From Xylaria sp. FL1777 (taxonomy: Eukaryota > Ascomycota > Sordariomycetes > Xylariales > Xylariaceae): DNA of 64,000 nucleotides. The notes under the pieces are model-generated. The model was not told the DNA's origin. It did not search any database and saw nothing but the letters and a program-made list of their open reading frames with translations. The position numbers were made by a program, and so were the translations under genes. Every line of letters begins with the position of its first letter. The first letter of the stretch is position 1. This document shows positions 38,941 through 52,855 of this stretch, piece after piece. The DNA lies in the NCBI GenBank assembly GCA_022578965.1, contig MU400595.1:1-64000 (forward strand), in the 5' to 3' direction.

Positions 38941-41314
38941 ATGAATTCACTTAGACGATGCGCCGTAGCTTTGACATGGGCTTTAATCACCCTCCAAAGT
39001 ACAATCGCGGCGACAGTGACATATGATTTCAACATAGGCTGGGTGACTGCCAACCCAGATGGCGCGTTCGAGAGGCCAACCATTGGCATCAACGGCCAAT
39101 GGCCAATTCCACGGATAGAGGCAGATGTTGGCGACAACGTCATCATTCATGCCACGAACCAATTGGGAAATCAAACGACCTCGTTACACTTCCATGGCCT
39201 TTTCATGAACGGCACAGCCCACATGGATGGCCCTTCCCAAGTCTCGCAATGCAGCATACCACCAGGATCGAGCTTTACGTATAACTTTACAGTAAGACTA
39301 TACTGAAACCACTTAATATCGATATACTACCAGTAACAAGCCGACTGACATTCTTCAGATCAATCAACCCGGTACATACTGGTACCACTCCCACACAGGT
39401 GGCCAATATCCAGATGGGTTAAGAGGACCATTGATAGTGCACGACCCGAAATCTCCATTCCTAGGTCAATACGACGAAGAAATAGTTCTCACAGTATCAG
39501 ATTGGTACCATGAACAAATGGCGATCTTGCTCCCGGCCTTCAATTCCAAAAGTAACCCAACCGGTGCGGAGCCGGTGCCCCAAGCCGCCCTTTTCAACGA
39601 AACCCAGAATCTCACAGTCGCAGTTCAGCCTGGGAAAACCTACCTCTTTCGCATGGTTAACATTGGCGCCTTTGCGGGACAATACATCTGGTTCGAGGGA
39701 CATAACATGTCTATCGTTGAAGTTGACGGAGTGTACCACCAACCTGCTGAAGCTGAGATGATATATATATCTGCTGCGCAGCGGTGTAGCTTTCTACTGA
39801 CGACCAAGAACGAGACTACAGCCAACTATGCCTTCGTAGCAAGTATGGACACAGTAAGTTACAGTCATAGATGATGCTGAAGTCAACATCATGGTCATGT
39901 TTGCTGACGTCCCTTAGACATTATTTGATACACTCCCGGCAGATCTGAATTACAACGTGACCGGATGGCTCACCTACAACGACTCTCAACCGTTTCCAGA
40001 GCCTGCTCTAGTCGACGAGCTAAACCCCTTCGACGACATAACTTTAATCCCATATGATAATCAAACTCTCTTCGGTGAGCCCGACAAGACAATTGAGTTG
40101 GACGTTATAATGGACAATCTAAGAGACGGCGCGAATTAGTACGTCTTAGCTACATCTGCAATCTATGCATATACACTCTCAACCGTCGAACATACTACTA
40201 ACTCTTCAATGTTTCCAGTGCCTTCTTCAACAACATAACCTATAAAGCGCCCAAGGTACCTAGTCTCTACACGGCACTCTCAGCCGGGGATCTCGCAACA
40301 GACCCGAGCATCTACGGGACTTACACCAACGCCTTCGTCCTCGAAAGAGGAGAAGTCGTGCAGATCATCGTCAACAACCTCGACACGGGCCGGCACCCCT
40401 TCCACCTCCACGGGCATCACTTCCAGGCGTTATACCGCTCCGAGGAAGAGGCTGGCACGTTCGAAGACTCTAATATCACTGAGGCTGACTTTCCTGCGAC
40501 TCCTATGCGTCGGGATACATTTGTCCTGTATCCGGATGGTAATATCGTTTTGCGGTTTCGCGCTGATAACCCAGGTAAGAACATATTGACTTGTAATTAT
40601 AATACTTGTCTCATCGAGATATCCATTCCGTTACACGTTATATACTACCCCTTTCATCCACACTTACACCCATATGCACGCCTCCTATCATCTCCCTTCC
40701 CCCGCAACAACACAAACAAAGCTAACAAACACCCGTTATGAAAAGGCATCTGGCTCTTCCACTGCCACATAGAATGGCACGTAACCTCAGGCCTCATAGC
40801 AACGATGGTGGAAGCGCCATTGGCACTACAAAACAGCCTCACGATCCCCCAGAACCACCTCGACGTTTGCGCATCGCAAAACATCGCCACAACCGGCAAC
40901 GCCGCAGGGAACGCCGCCGACTTCACCGATTTGAAGGGCGAGAACCAACCCCCTGGTCCTATCCCTGACGGGTAAGTGGAATCCAATCCAGCACGGACGA
41001 TATCACCCCTTTCCCCCGCCCTACTCGCTACCCAACTCGCTAACATCGCTCCCCCGCCGCCTAGATTCACGACCCGCGGCAAGGTAGCCCTGGCCTTCAG
41101 CATCCTGAGCGGGATCCTAGGCGTGCTGGCAGTAGCGTTATACGGGCTATCGGCCGACCCGGCAGCGCAAGCGCACGCGGAGCAGCAGCGCGCAGGCGAA
41201 GCGGCGGGATCCGTGGGCGACAGCTCGTCGGCGCATCCGGAAAGTGTGCCGGAGGCCAAGGAAAGCGAAGTGCTCGCCGTGTCTGGGGGTGGACAGAGGG
41301 AGATTCTCGATTGA
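38941..41314 (+). CDS. FET3: Fet3-type multicopper ferroxidase
   Basis: Six exons: 38941..39291, 39359..39853, 39918..40138, 40219..40574, 40746..40971, 41065..41314, giving 632 aa. I chose [10 protein letters not shown]; an in-frame ATG twelve bases upstream (38929) is possible. A signal peptide (cleavage near STIA-A) leads three cupredoxin domains. Copper ligands are visible: HFH (about 83-85), WYHSH (about 127-129), HPFHLHGHH (about 416) and HCHIEWH (about 480-486). A Leu sits at the type-1 axial position, as in yeast Fet3. One transmembrane helix (about 556-578, [19 protein letters not shown]) is followed by a cytosolic Ala/Glu/Ser tail, so the enzyme is anchored with its catalytic domain outside. 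It oxidises Fe(II) for transport by Ftr1, encoded divergently. Many Asn-X-Ser/Thr sites fit secretion. A laccase is the alternative, but the C-terminal anchor and FTR1 pairing argue for Fet3. Confidence 0.94.
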
Positions 41315-42059
41315 TTGTTCATCAAGTTGCGATCGGCTATATCACAACGGAGCCAACCTGGCTGGTAGGCAGGGGAGTGATGAAAAGCGATACCACATCT
41401 CGGGATTGAGGTAAATCGTACCATACCATCCAAGATCTCTCTAGCTTGGTCACCATCTGCGTAATGTAGACCAACATGATTGTCATCCAGGGAAGGTAGG
41501 TATCTATATAATAATAGAAGAAGTTAATCAACTATGAACACTCCCATAAGATAAATAACTTCCCAATCATAAATATTATAGACCTATCTCATACCACCGT
41601 GCTTGCTGTCCGTCAAGGGAAAAAGAAAGGTATACCTACTCTTCAATCCACCCCGACGTACAACGCTTGCGTCTTTCTCGCACATCTTCTCACCATTACA
41701 CGACGTTAAATTTATGAACTTTTGTTTCGAATGTGGCATTGGAGATGTCTGATTTTTGCTCGTTATCATGTTAAGAATACAAGTTGAATGGTTGAATTTG
41801 ACCGTAGCCTGAAGATGGTTTCTACTCCTAAGGTGGCATGAGTGACAAAGACACAAATAGCAACTGATATCACATGAGAACAACAGGGAGACGGAGGTAC
41901 GTTTGAATTAGGATGCATTTCTTGGTATACAGCTCAACAAAGGGAATTGATTTGAGCTAGAAAAACACGCCACACCACATCGCTCTCCTTTTCTAGATAT
42001 ACACAGGCCGCCGCCTCTTTGGTAGGCAGCTTCTATTTAACATGACCCAACCTAGCCCT
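41315..42059. other. intergenic between convergent FET3 and ATP synthase beta genes
   Basis: Contains the 3' flanks of two convergent genes. No supportable open frame. Confidence 0.6.
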
Positions 42060-44193
<2,134 letters not shown>

Positions 44194-45020
44194 CTTGAGC
44201 GATGACGAGCTGCGGTTGCGGATGGGAAGGTGAGGGCGGGTGATGAGGTTCTGCGGAGCAGAGAGAATGAAGAAATGAGAGGTCGACGAAGAAAAACCGC
44301 AACAACTGGCTCCCGCTGCTGGACGAGCTAATATCCTCACGTGACCTGTGCACTGGCCGAGGACGACACTCGCCTGTCCGGACTTGCGCAACCGCCAAGC
44401 CTAATCGGGCATGCTATCCCCGATTACTACCGGTACGTACATTACCTACCTAATGTTACCTATGTACTTACACTACCCACCGTCAGTAGGTAAGTAGACG
44501 ATCAGCTGTTCTAAACAGGAATCTCAGATCAAACACTCAGATAGATACTAGTTGACTGGGGAAAAAATATTTTGAAAAAGGGGATCTTATAAGTTTTCTT
44601 TCCTTTGATATATTTCTTTCCCCGTACTCTCGAATTCTAACCATGTATAAATGAGTTATTATGTTGGCGCCGAAGAAGTCCCTGTCGATCTGATCTGCTA
44701 TGCAAAGTACATCCCAATAGTGCTAAGCAAAGGCTAGTTGTAGTGTACAAGTAAGATGATAGCCCATGACAGAATAACCAGAATCAAGATCCATCCAAAC
44801 TCCTGCGCCCTTATGCCTAATGATAGATGAGTCCTGACTAACCCTCCCATTTCTAATTACACTGGGACCTTGGTAGTGTACTGCGTGATGAACCAGTTGC
44901 CCTGCGTTGTCTAACTCCCACTCGTCATGACATTCTATGGTTAAATCGTCCACGCATAATACATAAAACTTGGCTGGACAAACAATACCTAGGCTATAAC
45001 CTAGGCGCAAGCCGACAATT
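44194..45020. other. intergenic between ATP synthase beta and the Sly41-like gene
   Basis: Promoter of the ATP synthase gene plus the 3' flank of the transporter gene. A compact cluster of ACCTACCTA/GTAGGTAAGTAG words lies at about 44430-44500. No gene supported. Confidence 0.6.
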
Positions 45021-46830
45021 TCACGACGCAGCCCGAACACCGTCTCCGGAGATCCAAGTTTCTTCCTGTTTAGTGCCAGGTGCCAGCCAAGCAGCATTAC
45101 TACTTCCTCGCTGTCGGGTTCTACCATTTTCGTCGCTCTTCTTAAGATCTTCGATTGTACCAGCTGCGGAGGCATGGCCGTTGGCGAAAGGATAAGGCAT
45201 TTTGCCACTAGACACAGACATAGGGCTGTCGTAGATGGGTCCTCGTTCGGCCGATGCAGATGTCCCAGGCGTTGTGTTCAAGGGGAGCAACGGGTCGTTT
45301 CCAGCCGAACTCTGGCTGAGAAGTTGGGCTCGACGGTCTGCTTTGTTGCTGTCACTCGTCCGGTCATACAGATACAGTCCGACAAATGTAAGTGCGATCC
45401 CCACTGCTTGGACTGGGGTTGTTGGATTCCCGAACCATAAAATCGCCACTACAATGACCCACACCCGTTTGATTAAAGACGCAACAGAGTAGGTGACCGG
45501 GGACACCAGAGACAATAAAACGAATGCAAGAATATTCTGTCCAAAGTGAAAAGTTCCATTGAACAGGAATTCGAGAGTCAAGCGACCGTGGTCGAATGCG
45601 TTGGGCTTGGCGGATAGATCTAGTGAACCATCTTGGACAAAATCTCGAATCAAGCCGACACCTTCACTCCAAAACCAAATGGGAGAGGTGAGCAAAAACG
45701 CAAGTCCAGAGGAATAACACAATAAGTTCAACTTGTCCAGCTTGCGGGATTTAGCCTCTTCGCCCTGTGCCTCTGCCCTGGCGGCTTCGTTGAACAATCT
45801 CTTGGAAAAGATATTTTGAGTGACAAATATGATGGTAGCCGCGAGAGCGTAGAGGATACCAACGATTTCTCCTTTGAAGGCGTGGTTTGATGAGCAAGCC
45901 AATGTAACCCCGAGAGTGAGGGGCACGAGTGAGTAGTATGTTGCTCTGGGGTATCGGATGTCGAAGAAGTAGCGGTAGGCGAAGACGGTAAAGAGTGGTG
46001 ACAGGCCCTTGACAGTATGGACCATCGAGACGGGAATCTTAGAGGTCGCCGTAGAACTGAAAAGATGACCGCCAACTTGAAAAACAGCCAGAGGCAAGGT
46101 CGAGTTTATCACATCCCTCGAGGGGGTTCGTATGGAGTTTTGTAGAGCGGGTACCGACGAACGTAACTTCGGAAATAGGCTTGCCAGCCACGAAGATGTT
46201 AGACAATAGAATGCCACCAGGAAGAATTGTATCATGGTTAGCGTGGCGGGCTTATTGAAAGCATTCAAGATGGACTTGGACGAGGTATTGGTTAGGGCGG
46301 AAGACATGTACCACATGATACATAGGGCCTACAGAACGTGAGGTGTGAGCCGATGAAGTACCAGTTAGACAACAGCGAGTGGCACTTACGATGAGCTTCG
46401 CAGAGATGGGAGCCTTCAGAGCATCGGCTATCTCGTGGGCATTCTGGCTAACGCTTCCTCTTCGTTCCCTGATAGTTCGAAAGGCCTCGCCAATACTCTT
46501 CTGTCGACCATGCGCCGCTCCTCGAGACGGTAGAGGCGAAGAAGGCCCCAATGGACCCCATCTCACCCCTCTAGCTGTGGCAGGCATCCAACGGTCTCCA
46601 TTGAGACGGGCTCCGCCATTCAAGCCTATACCATAACCATTGAGTCCACCGGGGCTGTAGGGCCGTCCAGCCAGACCGCGCATGGAAGGGGCATCGATAT
46701 GGTCGGGGAACTTCTCGAGGCCCGAGATGGCGTCACCATCCCCATCTCCCAACGTGGACAGGCTTTTGGGGTTAGATCGTGAGACGGAGGACTCGCGGGA
46801 ATAGGAACCAGAGGTGGTCGAATGAGGCAT
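45021..46830 (-). CDS. SLY41: Sly41/TPT-type nucleotide-sugar/triose-phosphate transporter family protein
   Basis: Two exons: complement(45021..46328, 46390..46830), giving 582 aa; the junction KLI|ALCIMWYMSS is phase 0. The first 145 residues are a Ser/Gly-rich cytosolic extension. From about 148 on, around ten hydrophobic helices form a drug/metabolite-superfamily TPT domain, with the characteristic NTSSKSILNAF loop, ATSKIPVSMVHTVKGLSPLF and LVSPVTYSVASLIKRVWVI. The last 110 residues are hydrophilic. Yeast Sly41 has this core and suppresses Ypt1 loss when overexpressed; the physiological substrate of these fungal proteins is not established, and ER/Golgi localisation is inferred from the family. 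It lies divergently from CUS1, about 1 kb away, and tandem with ATP synthase beta. Confidence 0.85.
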
Positions 46831-47866
46831 GGTAAGTGCCTATCGGACGATGCGACGAACCGACAGACTGTGTATGGTAACGAGCGACAAAGGTGGAAGA
46901 AAAGAAAAGAAAGGAATTCAACACGAGCTTCGGACAGCCGAGCGTTATAGCGTCATTGCAGGCGGTTTCGAATCTTGGCTATACTACTATTGGCTGCTCG
47001 GGTGTCTGTCTGGCTGAGATTGGCCCTTCAATTGTTTAACCAGTGAGTTTGCCGATGGCTGGAGGGATGGAAGTTCTCGGCAGGATGCTACAATGTAAAA
47101 GGCCGGGTTGAAGATGTTCCTCGAACACAACCCAAAATTTAATTGTACATGATAGGGGAGTGTTCGAGGATTGCGCAATGGACTTATCTGGGTAGGTTTG
47201 ATGATTACCGGACACTGACTTATTGGCTTAGTCTTGTTGCTGGCGTAATGCGGCAATGGCTTAGCAGCCAACCTTAGCAACCGACCTTACCTACCTGGTA
47301 GCATGGATGGATTCCACATCCCTGTATTCTCTGTATTCTAGCAGGCTCCCTAGCACCAAGCAATGTAGCACGCCGCTGAAGGATTGGCTGCAGTGACAGA
47401 CATGTCAGGTACCCAAGCTGCCTAAAATAACTAAACTCTAGGTAGTTGGTGATAGGTACATCTTCTAATTGATAGGGAGTAGCTACACTAGAATTACCGG
47501 TACTGGGTATTTTTGCTGCTGCAATTTTAGGTACCTAGATCTAGAGGAACGGCTGCTGTAGTGCACAGGATAAAATGCAAGTCTCCACTTTATTATCCCC
47601 ACATCACTGATCGCGCCGCGCACTAGCAGAGCAAAGCTAATGTGCCTACCTACTTACTTACCTAACTTGATACTCTTGCGGCTGATTTTATCTTCCATTC
47701 GCCATTCGAGCGCCAGCCTCATCTTGTCACGAAATGAGGCTCGCCTGTGTCTACCTTGTATCAACATTTTCCGTCTAAACTTCGGATCTTTTCATCTATC
47801 ATTGCGACGCCCATCACAATAGTCAAGTTACCTGTGAACGGCGCATTCGCGTTCGTCGACGACAAC
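46831..47866. promoter_or_regulatory. bidirectional promoter region, SLY41-like and CUS1
   Basis: One kilobase between divergent start codons. It includes TACCTACC/TAGGTA words around 47280-47540 but no supported gene. An in-frame ATG upstream of the chosen CUS1 start lies at 47747 in this region. Confidence 0.6.
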
Positions 47867-49710
47867 ATGGCGGCCCCCAAAATGACCAAGAACCAGAAGC
47901 GGCGCGCAAAAAAAAAGGCCGACAAGGTAGCAAAAACAGAAGTGAGTTGCTTCCTTAGTCGACACTTTGGACACTAATACTTACCTTTATTCTTTAGGAC
48001 GCATCGAGAGCGAGCGAGACGCCCAAGGCCGAGCCGAGCGACCATGAGTCCGAGGCTCCCAACGACGCTACGCAAACGAATGGCGCATCCGATCTCGAAG
48101 TCAAGAAAGATTCTATTACCGTAGACGGATTTCCCGCCGACGGTCCTATAGATGAGTTCGATCTTGATGCCGAAGATCCCGCCTTTTCTATGTTCAAAGA
48201 TATTTTTACCAAGTTCGGCGCATCGGATGATAGTGATGCCATCTCCAAGGAAGCCAACGCTGGAAACCAGGGCGAGGTATTTCACGACGACGACGATAAC
48301 ATACCAGATGAGGACGACGAGAACCAGTCTGTACAGAACAAGCTTTCCAAAAAGAAACGGAAAATGCTCAACAAGCTGTCTATCGCTGAGCTCAAGGCGC
48401 TGGTCAAGAAACCCGAGGTTGTGGAATGGCATGATACATCCTCATCCGATCCTCGCTTGCTCGTGCAGATCAAAGCCCAGCGTAACGTGGTCCCTGTGCC
48501 TTCTCACTGGTCCCTAAAACGCGAATATTTATCGTCCAAGAGGGGTATCGAGAAGCCAGCCTTCAAACTGCCCAAGTTTATCGCAGATACTGGCATCTCA
48601 GAGATGAGAGACGCCGTGTTAGAGAAACAGGCAGAGCAGAGCCTCAAGCAAAAACAAAGAGAACGGGTCCAGCCCAAGATGGGCAAGCTCGACATCGACT
48701 ACCAGAAGCTCTACGATGCCTTCTTCCGCTTCCAAGATAAACCAATACTTACACGTTTTGGTGAGGTGTACTATGAGGGCAAAGAGTACGAAACGGATTT
48801 ACGGCATCTACGGCCCGGAGAGCTGAGTGATAGCCTTAAGGAGGCCCTCAGTATTCCTCCCGGGGCACCTCCGCCGTGGCTCATCAACCAGCAGCGCTTC
48901 GGTCCCCCCCCCTCATATCCTTCCCTTCGTATCCCTGGCCTAAACGCTCCTATACCACCCGGGGCGCAGTGGGGCTTCAATCCAGGCTGTTACGGCAAGC
49001 CCCCAGTAGATGAGTACAACAGACCCTTATTCGGCGGTGATATCTTTGGCATTATGCAACCGAATCAGGCTGCTCCGCCCTCCGGCGAACCGATTGAGCG
49101 GACTTTATGGGGCGAGCTACAAGAACCAGAGGAGGAGTCTGAAGAAGAGGAAGAGGACGAGGACGAGGACGAGGATGAAGAAGATGTTGGAGCAGGCCTG
49201 CAGACACCTTCTGGCTTGGAAACTCCCGGTGGTATCACAAGTACCGTACCAACCGAGTATGGTACCCACACCGAATCCGTCGCCGGAGAGATGGACCTCC
49301 GTAAACAGCGACGTGGTTATGAGACGGAAGAGAGCATGCACCCCCGTGCAGCATATACGGTTCTCCAGGAAAGGCAGTCAAGAGCAGAGGGCTTTTTTGG
49401 CAGCGACCGTGTGTACGATATGAAGAATGCTGGTGACATGCGTGTTCTAGGCCAAGACGAGGACGGCAGCAGGAAGCGCAAGAAGCCCGGTGATGTGGAT
49501 GTCTCTTTTGACCCAGATGCATTGGGCGATGGTATCAGCAAGGATGAGATGCAACGGAGGTTCGAGGAGGGAAGACGCGAGGATGGCGTAGGCGCTCAGT
49601 GGAGGAGGGAGGAAGGTTTGGATGAGATGATTGCGAATGAAAGTCGGAAGAGAATGAAGCGTGACGAGGAGAAGCGGGAAGAGAAGAAGAAGAGCAAGTA
49701 TAGGTTTTAG
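47867..49710 (+). CDS. CUS1: splicing factor 3b subunit 2 (Cus1/SF3B2/SAP145)
   Basis: Two exons: 47867..47941 and 47998..49710, giving 595 aa. I chose MAAPKMTKNQKRRAKKKADK, a basic start typical of the family; an in-frame ATG at 47747 would add 40 unlike residues. The DUF382 region (about 148-275) is clear: VEWHDTSSSDPRLLVQIKA, YLSSKRGIEKP, KMGKLDIDYQKLYDAFF. The PSP domain follows (about 278-345: FGEVYYEGKEYETDL, PGELSDSLKEAL, PPPWLINQQRFG). A Glu/Asp run (about 400-421) and a basic C-terminus ending KKKSKYRF complete it. The protein joins SF3b of the U2 snRNP, contacting U2 and the pre-mRNA upstream of the branch site in the nucleus. Full-length for a fungal orthologue. Confidence 0.93.
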
Positions 49711-50027
49711 AAGTTGTAAATTATTTAACATGGCGTTATAATCGCCTGGAAGTGGATTAATTTGACTGTGTTCCAGGAGACAGGGGATAGTGCAATCAAA
49801 GCGCACATACGCTACATGCGTCCTTATCATAATATGCCTTATTTCAATGGTTGAAGTTGAAGAATCGATTATCGATTTTACTAAATTATTTGATGCGGAT
49901 GACTCCAATACAACCCATCGCCATTTTAGAGTTCTTTCACTTTCCTTACTCAGAAATGTCCTAGGAATTCACATCACAAGTCGACATACACCTAACATTG
50001 AGTGACATTAGACCGCTAAGCCTTCCG
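49711..50027. other. convergent intergenic spacer
   Basis: About 317 bp between the stops of CUS1 and the sugar transporter. No open frame of substance; it holds the two 3' flanks. Confidence 0.6.
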
Positions 50028-52855
50028 TCACTCACCAATGATGCCCTCGGCCTGCTGCTTCTGGGCACCCTCAGTTCCAGCAACCAAAGTCTCGATCTTA
50101 GTGGAAGCAAACTTGCGCGCTGGCACTTTATTCTCGAAGAGGATGTCGAGCTCCGCGTACGTACGGCCTTGCGTCTCAGCTAGATTCCCAACGTATCCGG
50201 TCAGTCAGTCAGCCAGTCAACCAATCACTCACTTGCTAAGGTACAAAAGTAAAAAGTTTCATGAGCCATAAAGGGAAAAGGGGAGAAGGAAAAAAGCGGA
50301 TAAACTCACGCAGTCTAAAGAAGATATAAGCCGTAAAGATGATGTTGATGCCGGCCCAGAAGAAGCCGGACTTGAGTCCCCAGTTCCACTCATCGGGGCT
50401 CAGTTGGCGGTAGCTGATGATGTTCACGAAGGCGATGTTGATGGCGTTGTAGGCGTTGCGCGCGAGGATGATGCTCTTAGCACGCAGACGCGTGGACGGG
50501 ATCTCGGACACGATCGTATACACCACGGGGCCGATGGAGAAGTTGGCCGTTGCGCTTAGGAGGAGAACCAGTGTTCCTGCTGCCCAGGCCTCTGCTGTGG
50601 TGGTTGGCGAGGGGATGCCCAGGAAGCCGATTATACTATTGATATCAGCATGAGAATGATATAGACTCTGCAGGAAAGGAAACGGAACAATTCAACATGG
50701 AGAAGAGGATGAAACTCACAGCAAGAACACGAAAATGGCACTCATGCCACTAAACATAAGCGTCTTCCGCCCAACTTTATTAAGAACAAACCAACTAGTG
50801 ACGGTGCCAACGAAGTTAATAGCGTCCTTTCCCCAGCTCAGCTTGAACGAATCGCTGTCTGAGATACCAGCTTGTTGATAGAAAAAAGTCGACAGACCGC
50901 CCAGCGCCGTTCCGGACAACGTCTGCGCTAGCCATGTCATGCAGACGATCTCTGTACGACGTAGGTTGACACCCTTGAAGCAGTCCAGATAAGTCGTTCC
51001 GGCCCCGGCTTGTTTTTCCATCTCGTCGGTGTAGATCATTACTATCACGCGAATTAGGATAAATGCTTATCTAGCCTCTAGGCATACAAATCCTTCGAAC
51101 TCATGGGTGTTGGTCAGGAATCTCAGAGGAGATAGAAGGAGGGAATGGATTGCAAAGTAGAAACTTACGAGCCAGAGTAGCATCAGCCTCACGCTGCGAA
51201 AACCCAGAGCTCCGTGCAAGTCTTTTAAGAGACTCCTCTGCCTTGTCCTTCTTCCCATATCGTATACACCACCAAGGGGATTCGGGGGCCAAGAATGTGC
51301 CAATAGCAATAGGGATAGGCCAGATCCACTGTATAGCAAAAGGAATCTTATATCTATCGCGAGTTTCCGTATCAGTTATATCGACCATGACGATTCCCCT
51401 AAGCAAAGCACTGAGGAGCAAAGAGTCGAATAAACAAATAGATACTCACCCCCAAACATCCGTACGATACTCAAGACCGACAAGGACACCCGACGAGATG
51501 AACTGTCCGATAATCCAGCACAGGTTTACGTATGCGGTGAGGTAATGGCGCAGGGGTACGGGGCAGACCTCGGCCGCATACGCCGTGGTCATAGTCTGAA
51601 AGACGCCCCAGGCCATGCCCTGGAAGAGCTCGCCAACAAGAAACACGGTCAGGTTTCCGGCGAAGAACGGGAAGAAGATGAATCCTATCACGGCCACCAG
51701 CGCGCTGATGATCGTCCAGCGGTAGCCCCAGCGCTCGGACACGACACCGGCGATCTGTGCGGGGAGAGAAGTGCAGTGTTAGACGAGCTTGTCAGAGATA
51801 GGAGATGGGGGACTCATTCGCCTTCGTACCTGTAGCCCGATGATCTCGCCGACGTTCGTGGCGCCGGAGATGCCGTTCTGCCAGCTCGCTGAGATCACAT
51901 GGTCGCCGTTGGGCGCCACGACGCCAAATCTATCCTTAAACGCTGGGTATGCGAGGTCTGTGAAGAGGGTGAAAAGAATAAGTTATTGCGTTTTATCATG
52001 CATTTGTCGGGGACATCTTTATTCATGGATCAGGGACTTCGGCTTACACTGGCCCTCTGAGTTAGTTATCGCAGTTTTTAGAGCGGTATCGGTATTTTTC
52101 CCTTTCTATGATTTTCGGAAGTATACGAAAATTTCCCAGGACATGATTTTTGGCCTGAAAGCAGGCCATGAAATCGAATTGGCCCCCAAAAATTAAGAGA
52201 AGAGCATCGAGGATTACTCACCGATCCAACGACCGCCGTCTGATAGCCCTCCATGATCAGACAAGAGGACAGCAACATAGACCAGCCAATGGCTTTGGGA
52301 TAGACTTTGAAGGCATGGCGAAGCGTCACTGTAGAGTTTTCATTTTAGCCAGACATGAGTCAATCCTTTAAACATAGAGGAAGCCATTGAGAAATATGAA
52401 TTCGTGCTCCCTTCAGCCCATCCAACACACAGCAATGGAACGAATAGACAAAGGCACCACACAAGTCATCAAATACAGAGAATAATAAGATATACGGGGA
52501 AACTCACTTCCACGCTCTCTCTCGTTCGCCTCATCGGCTTCATTGACGAGAGTCTATACGGTATAATCTCAGCACAACCCAGATTCTCATCCAATCTCTT
52601 CTCACCCTTCCTCTCCCTTCGTCCACGGAAAGAGCAGAACATAATTACCATGAAATCGTCCACATTCCCCGCAATGCGCGCAGCAACGGCTGCATCGACG
52701 CGAGCGGAGTGCTTATGACGGCCGTTCTCGACATCCTTTTCGAAGTCCTGCTTCTCGCTCATCGTGTCCAGACGAGCAACAGGGCCCGTCCCGATATCAT
52801 TGTCGTCCCGCTCCTTCTCCGAAGGGCGAGACTCGTCATTTGCAGATTGTCCCAT
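50028..52855 (-). CDS. MFS sugar transporter, alpha-glucoside/maltose permease type
   Basis: Ten exons as I read it: complement(50028..50179, 50310..50635, 50720..51041, 51169..51353, 51450..51754, 51830..51957, 52050..52056, 52222..52328, 52508..52553, 52649..52855), about 594 aa. The hydrophilic N-terminus (MGQSANDESRPSEKERDDND) is followed by 12 transmembrane segments. Sugar-porter landmarks are present: IMEGYQTAVVGS, VSERWGYRWT, PESPWWCIRYGKKDKAEESL, NKVGRKTLMF and PETQGRTYAELD. These fit proton-coupled maltose/alpha-glucoside permeases of the plasma membrane; the exact sugar cannot be told. Frame continuity between the exons ending VVGS and starting LAYPAF demands a small exon; AGGGCCA at 52050-52056, behind a strong branch site, is my best guess and is weak. 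The acceptor at 51354 was chosen because it restores WGYKIPFAIQW. Other junctions are firm. Confidence 0.85.

Noticed and set aside
40654..41433. 259-codon minus-strand frame
   Set aside because: Antisense to the last exons of FET3 and their introns; no family features.
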